DNA of 64,000 bases from Desulfobacteraceae bacterium (GTDB taxonomy: Bacteria > Desulfobacterota > Desulfobacteria > Desulfobacterales > JAABSP01), in the NCBI GenBank assembly GCA_011390345.1, contig JAABSP010000013.1, positions 16,680 to 80,679 of the forward strand, in the 5' to 3' direction. Position 1 is the stretch's first letter; each line of letters opens with the position of its first letter. The notes beneath the pieces were generated by a model, which was not told where the DNA came from, did no database searches, and was given only the letters and a program-made list of their open reading frames with translations. This document shows, piece after piece, positions 62,368 through 64,000 of this stretch. The position numbers and the translations under genes were made by a program.

Positions 62368-63558
62368 ATGAAGATGATCAATCCCGAGAGCATTGCAGAA
62401 GTGGAGTTTACCCTCGACTGGAAGAGCGACGAGGCGAGCCATCAGGAAAAACAGCTTGTATGGGTCAATTTCTGGCGGGATATTCTACCGGATGCGCTTC
62501 GTTCACAGTTGATCGGAGCAGAAGCCGGTGAATCCTTTGCCGCAGAATTTGCGCCCGGAGAGGTCCTCCCTTCATATGAGGACAAATACCGTTTTCAGCT
62601 CAAGAGGCGGCAGTTCAATGAGGCGGCAGTGGCCCCGAAAGAGGGCCGCTTCTATCCCCGGGGCCTGCTGCAAGACATCTACAATGTCTATCCGCAGAAC
62701 ATCGCGCCGTTTCGGTGCATCGACATCAACAATGGTCACTTTACGGCCGATTTGAACCATCCCCTGTCGGCCGCGCCTCTTTTGGTGGAAGCCCGGGTGG
62801 AGGAGGTCTATGAGAAGCCCTTTGACCGGGGCGGAGAGTGTTCGGTGCTGATGGACTGTCTGACCCAAGGCCCCGGTATGCAGCGCCGTAATGGGGGGAA
62901 ATCCACCGATTTTCTGAATGAGGAGGCGCTCTCCCGGCAGGATGGGGCTCCGGACAGCCTCTTCTATGAAAAGCCCCGGTTTGTCAACCATATCGACGAC
63001 CGGGCCATCGAGACCATCTCCGGGCTCTATGGAAAACTGCTGAAGCCGGGAATGGACGTACTCGATCTCATGAGCGGTTGGCGGTCCCATCTGCCGGAAT
63101 CGGCTGCCCCCCATTCAGTGACGGGGCTGGGGATGAACGGGGCCGAGATGACTGACAACCCGCAGCTAACCCGGCACATGGTCCATGATCTCAACGAGAA
63201 CCCGACCCTGCCCTTTAAAGACGGGAGCTTTGATCTGGTCCTCTGTACGGTCTCTGTGGAGTATCTGACAGACCCGATTGCGGTATTCAAAGAGGTCAAC
63301 CGAGTATTGCGTCCCCGCGGTCGCTTCATCGTGACCTTCTCCAACCGCTGGTTCCCGCCCAAGGCGATCCGGATCTGGACAGAGCTTCACGAGTTCGAGC
63401 GGATAGGGCTGGTTCTCGATTATTTCCTGCGGGCCGGCCGGTTCAAAGATCTTCAAACCTTCTCGGCCCGGGGATGGTCCCGGCCGGAAAATGACAAATA
63501 TTATCCGCAGATGCCCTATTCCGATCCGGTCTATGCGGTATGGGGAGTGAAGTCCTAG
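62368..63558 (+). CDS. Methyltransferase with an FKBP-like N-terminal part
   Basis: A 396-residue protein. Residues of about 1-150 include an LIGAEAGESFAAEFAPGE stretch that resembles the FKBP-type isomerase pattern (G-x2-x-GE...PPGE). The C-terminal part is a class I SAM methyltransferase (MDVLDLMSGWRSHLPES, LPFKDGSFDLVLCTVSVEYL, VLRPRGRFIVTFSNRW). In motif I the usual GxGxG is SGWRS, so SAM binding should be tested. AAGGAG lies about 10 bases before ATG 62368. It is transcribed divergently from the AIM24 operon and stands alone. Confidence 0.75.
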   Translation: MKMINPESIAEVEFTLDWKSDEASHQEKQLVWVNFWRDILPDALRSQLIGAEAGESFAAEFAPGEVLPSYEDKYRFQLKRRQFNEAAVAPKEGRFYPRGLLQDIYNVYPQNIAPFRCIDINNGHFTADLNHPLSAAPLLVEARVEEVYEKPFDRGGECSVLMDCLTQGPGMQRRNGGKSTDFLNEEALSRQDGAPDSLFYEKPRFVNHIDDRAIETISGLYGKLLKPGMDVLDLMSGWRSHLPESAAPHSVTGLGMNGAEMTDNPQLTRHMVHDLNENPTLPFKDGSFDLVLCTVSVEYLTDPIAVFKEVNRVLRPRGRFIVTFSNRWFPPKAIRIWTELHEFERIGLVLDYFLRAGRFKDLQTFSARGWSRPENDKYYPQMPYSDPVYAVWGVKS

Positions 63559-63579
63559 AAGTGAACGGTTAAAATCCCT

Positions 63580-63606
63580 CTGTCCGGCCGATTCTGCGCC
63601 GGGCAG
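63580..63606. terminator. Hairpin between convergent genes
   Basis: CTGTCCGGC (63580-63588) pairs with GCCGGGCAG (63598-63606), 9 bp with one G-U, loop 9. It lies between the methyltransferase stop and the DUF4388 stop. Neither strand has a good T-run directly after it, so termination would be weak. Confidence 0.4.
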
Positions 63607-63638
63607 GGGATAACCTTAAAAAAAAGCGGCAGAGGATA

Positions 63639-64000
63639 TCAGAGCGTCAACCCCTCTGGCGCTTCTGCCTCGTCCTGGTGACGGGCCCCCTCCATCAGCA
63701 GCCACATGAAGTTTCCCAGCTCTTCGGCATTCTCCTGCTCCGGGGTCAGCTCTCCCACAAACTTGAATCGCCCCACTTTCTCCTGAAGGATCTCGTAGAA
63801 AGCCTCTTTGCCCGCATTTTTTCCCGATTGTGCCCCGATCAGCTCGCCATCCCGAAAGACCACCTCGGCCTCCCGATCCGAGAGGTTTAGCTTGACCGCC
63901 CCTGTCTTCTGGTTGACATTCAATGCCTGAAAGAGTTCGGCCGGCGACATATCCGAGAGATGGCCCGACATTCCCGAAGAGAAATCCTCATACCGTTCCA
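63639..64000 (-). CDS. DUF4388 (PATAN) protein, N-terminus outside window
   Basis: The frame is open to the window edge, with residues ERYEDFSSGMSGHLSDMS at the start of the visible part. That matches EEFSSGMIGKLSEMP in the cNMP/DUF4388 protein at 54823-55857, so the missing part is probably a cNMP-binding domain. Visible DUF4388 motifs are LFQALNVNQKTGAVKL and VVFRDGELIGAQ. The ATG at 63971 is internal, not the start. It is a paralogue of the 55-kb gene. Confidence 0.85.
   Translation of the reverse strand, partial: ERYEDFSSGMSGHLSDMSPAELFQALNVNQKTGAVKLNLSDREAEVVFRDGELIGAQSGKNAGKEAFYEILQEKVGRFKFVGELTPEQENAEELGNFMWLLMEGARHQDEAEAPEGLTL

Overview
The window looks like a chromosomal piece of an anaerobic, Gram-negative, Desulfobacterota-type (former Deltaproteobacteria, probably Desulfobacterales) bacterium. 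This is inferred from gene content, not from a marker gene. Supporting features are anaerobic-route cobalamin genes (cbiD, cbiET fusion, cbiF), two DUF4388 (PATAN) proteins of which one also has a cyclic-nucleotide domain, histidine kinases with the cysteine-rich tail common in sulfate reducers, a STAS-MlaE permease operon, a DUF2760/Hsp70/Hsp70 trio and many outer-membrane lipoproteins. No rRNA, tRNA, CRISPR array, prophage or classical insertion sequence was found.

Layout. 0-3 kb: a cysteine-cluster membrane protein, a DUF4112 protein, an unknown helical protein and the 5' stump of a dehydrogenase. 3.6-8.3 kb: an S-adenosylmethionine cycle operon (adenosine kinase, ahcY, a methyltransferase, metK) closed by a strong terminator. 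8.9-11 kb: a FlgT-like lipoprotein and a small histidine kinase. 11-16.8 kb: a lipase-like lipoprotein and an outer-membrane barrel behind a promoter overlapped by a FadR/TetR-style palindrome. 17-22.5 kb: a response regulator, a hybrid kinase, a GAF kinase and a second response regulator. 22.7-28.7 kb: cobalamin genes around a LOG-type protein. 28.7-31.7 kb: a chain of overlapping genes (cupin, rnhA, archaeal-type thymidylate synthase, SEC-C membrane protein, ZnuC-like ATPase). 31.7-36.3 kb: a lipoprotein form of YidD, tadA, a solitary DNA methylase and purA.

36.3-41 kb is the most plastic part. Two tandem Rpn-family nuclease genes differ by exactly five 12-bp (four-residue) repeat units. 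They are flanked by duplicated and partly deleted copies of a LysM gene and of a short conserved stretch. Both Rpn genes have a perfect Shine-Dalgarno and ATG inside the frame just before the repeat site. This is the architecture of the gene-within-gene toxin-antitoxin/antiphage Rpn systems.

39.5-47.8 kb (minus strand) reads as one long operon: a small Cys protein, STAS-MlaE, MlaF, MlaD, an auxiliary lipoprotein, a PlsC-lipase fusion, an Fe-S protein, a LysM protein and a class II aldolase. It appears to combine phospholipid transport with lipid remodelling. 48-53.8 kb holds the DUF2760/Hsp70/Hsp70 chaperone cluster with a 10-bp phased repeat array in front of the first Hsp70. 53.8-64 kb holds orphan HigA and HicB antitoxins, FlgO and cNMP/DUF4388 proteins, a zinc-ribbon protein with citrate synthase, a Fur-family regulator, an ABC1-kinase/M48-protease/AIM24 operon, a methyltransferase behind a shared divergent promoter, and the start of another DUF4388 gene cut by the window edge.
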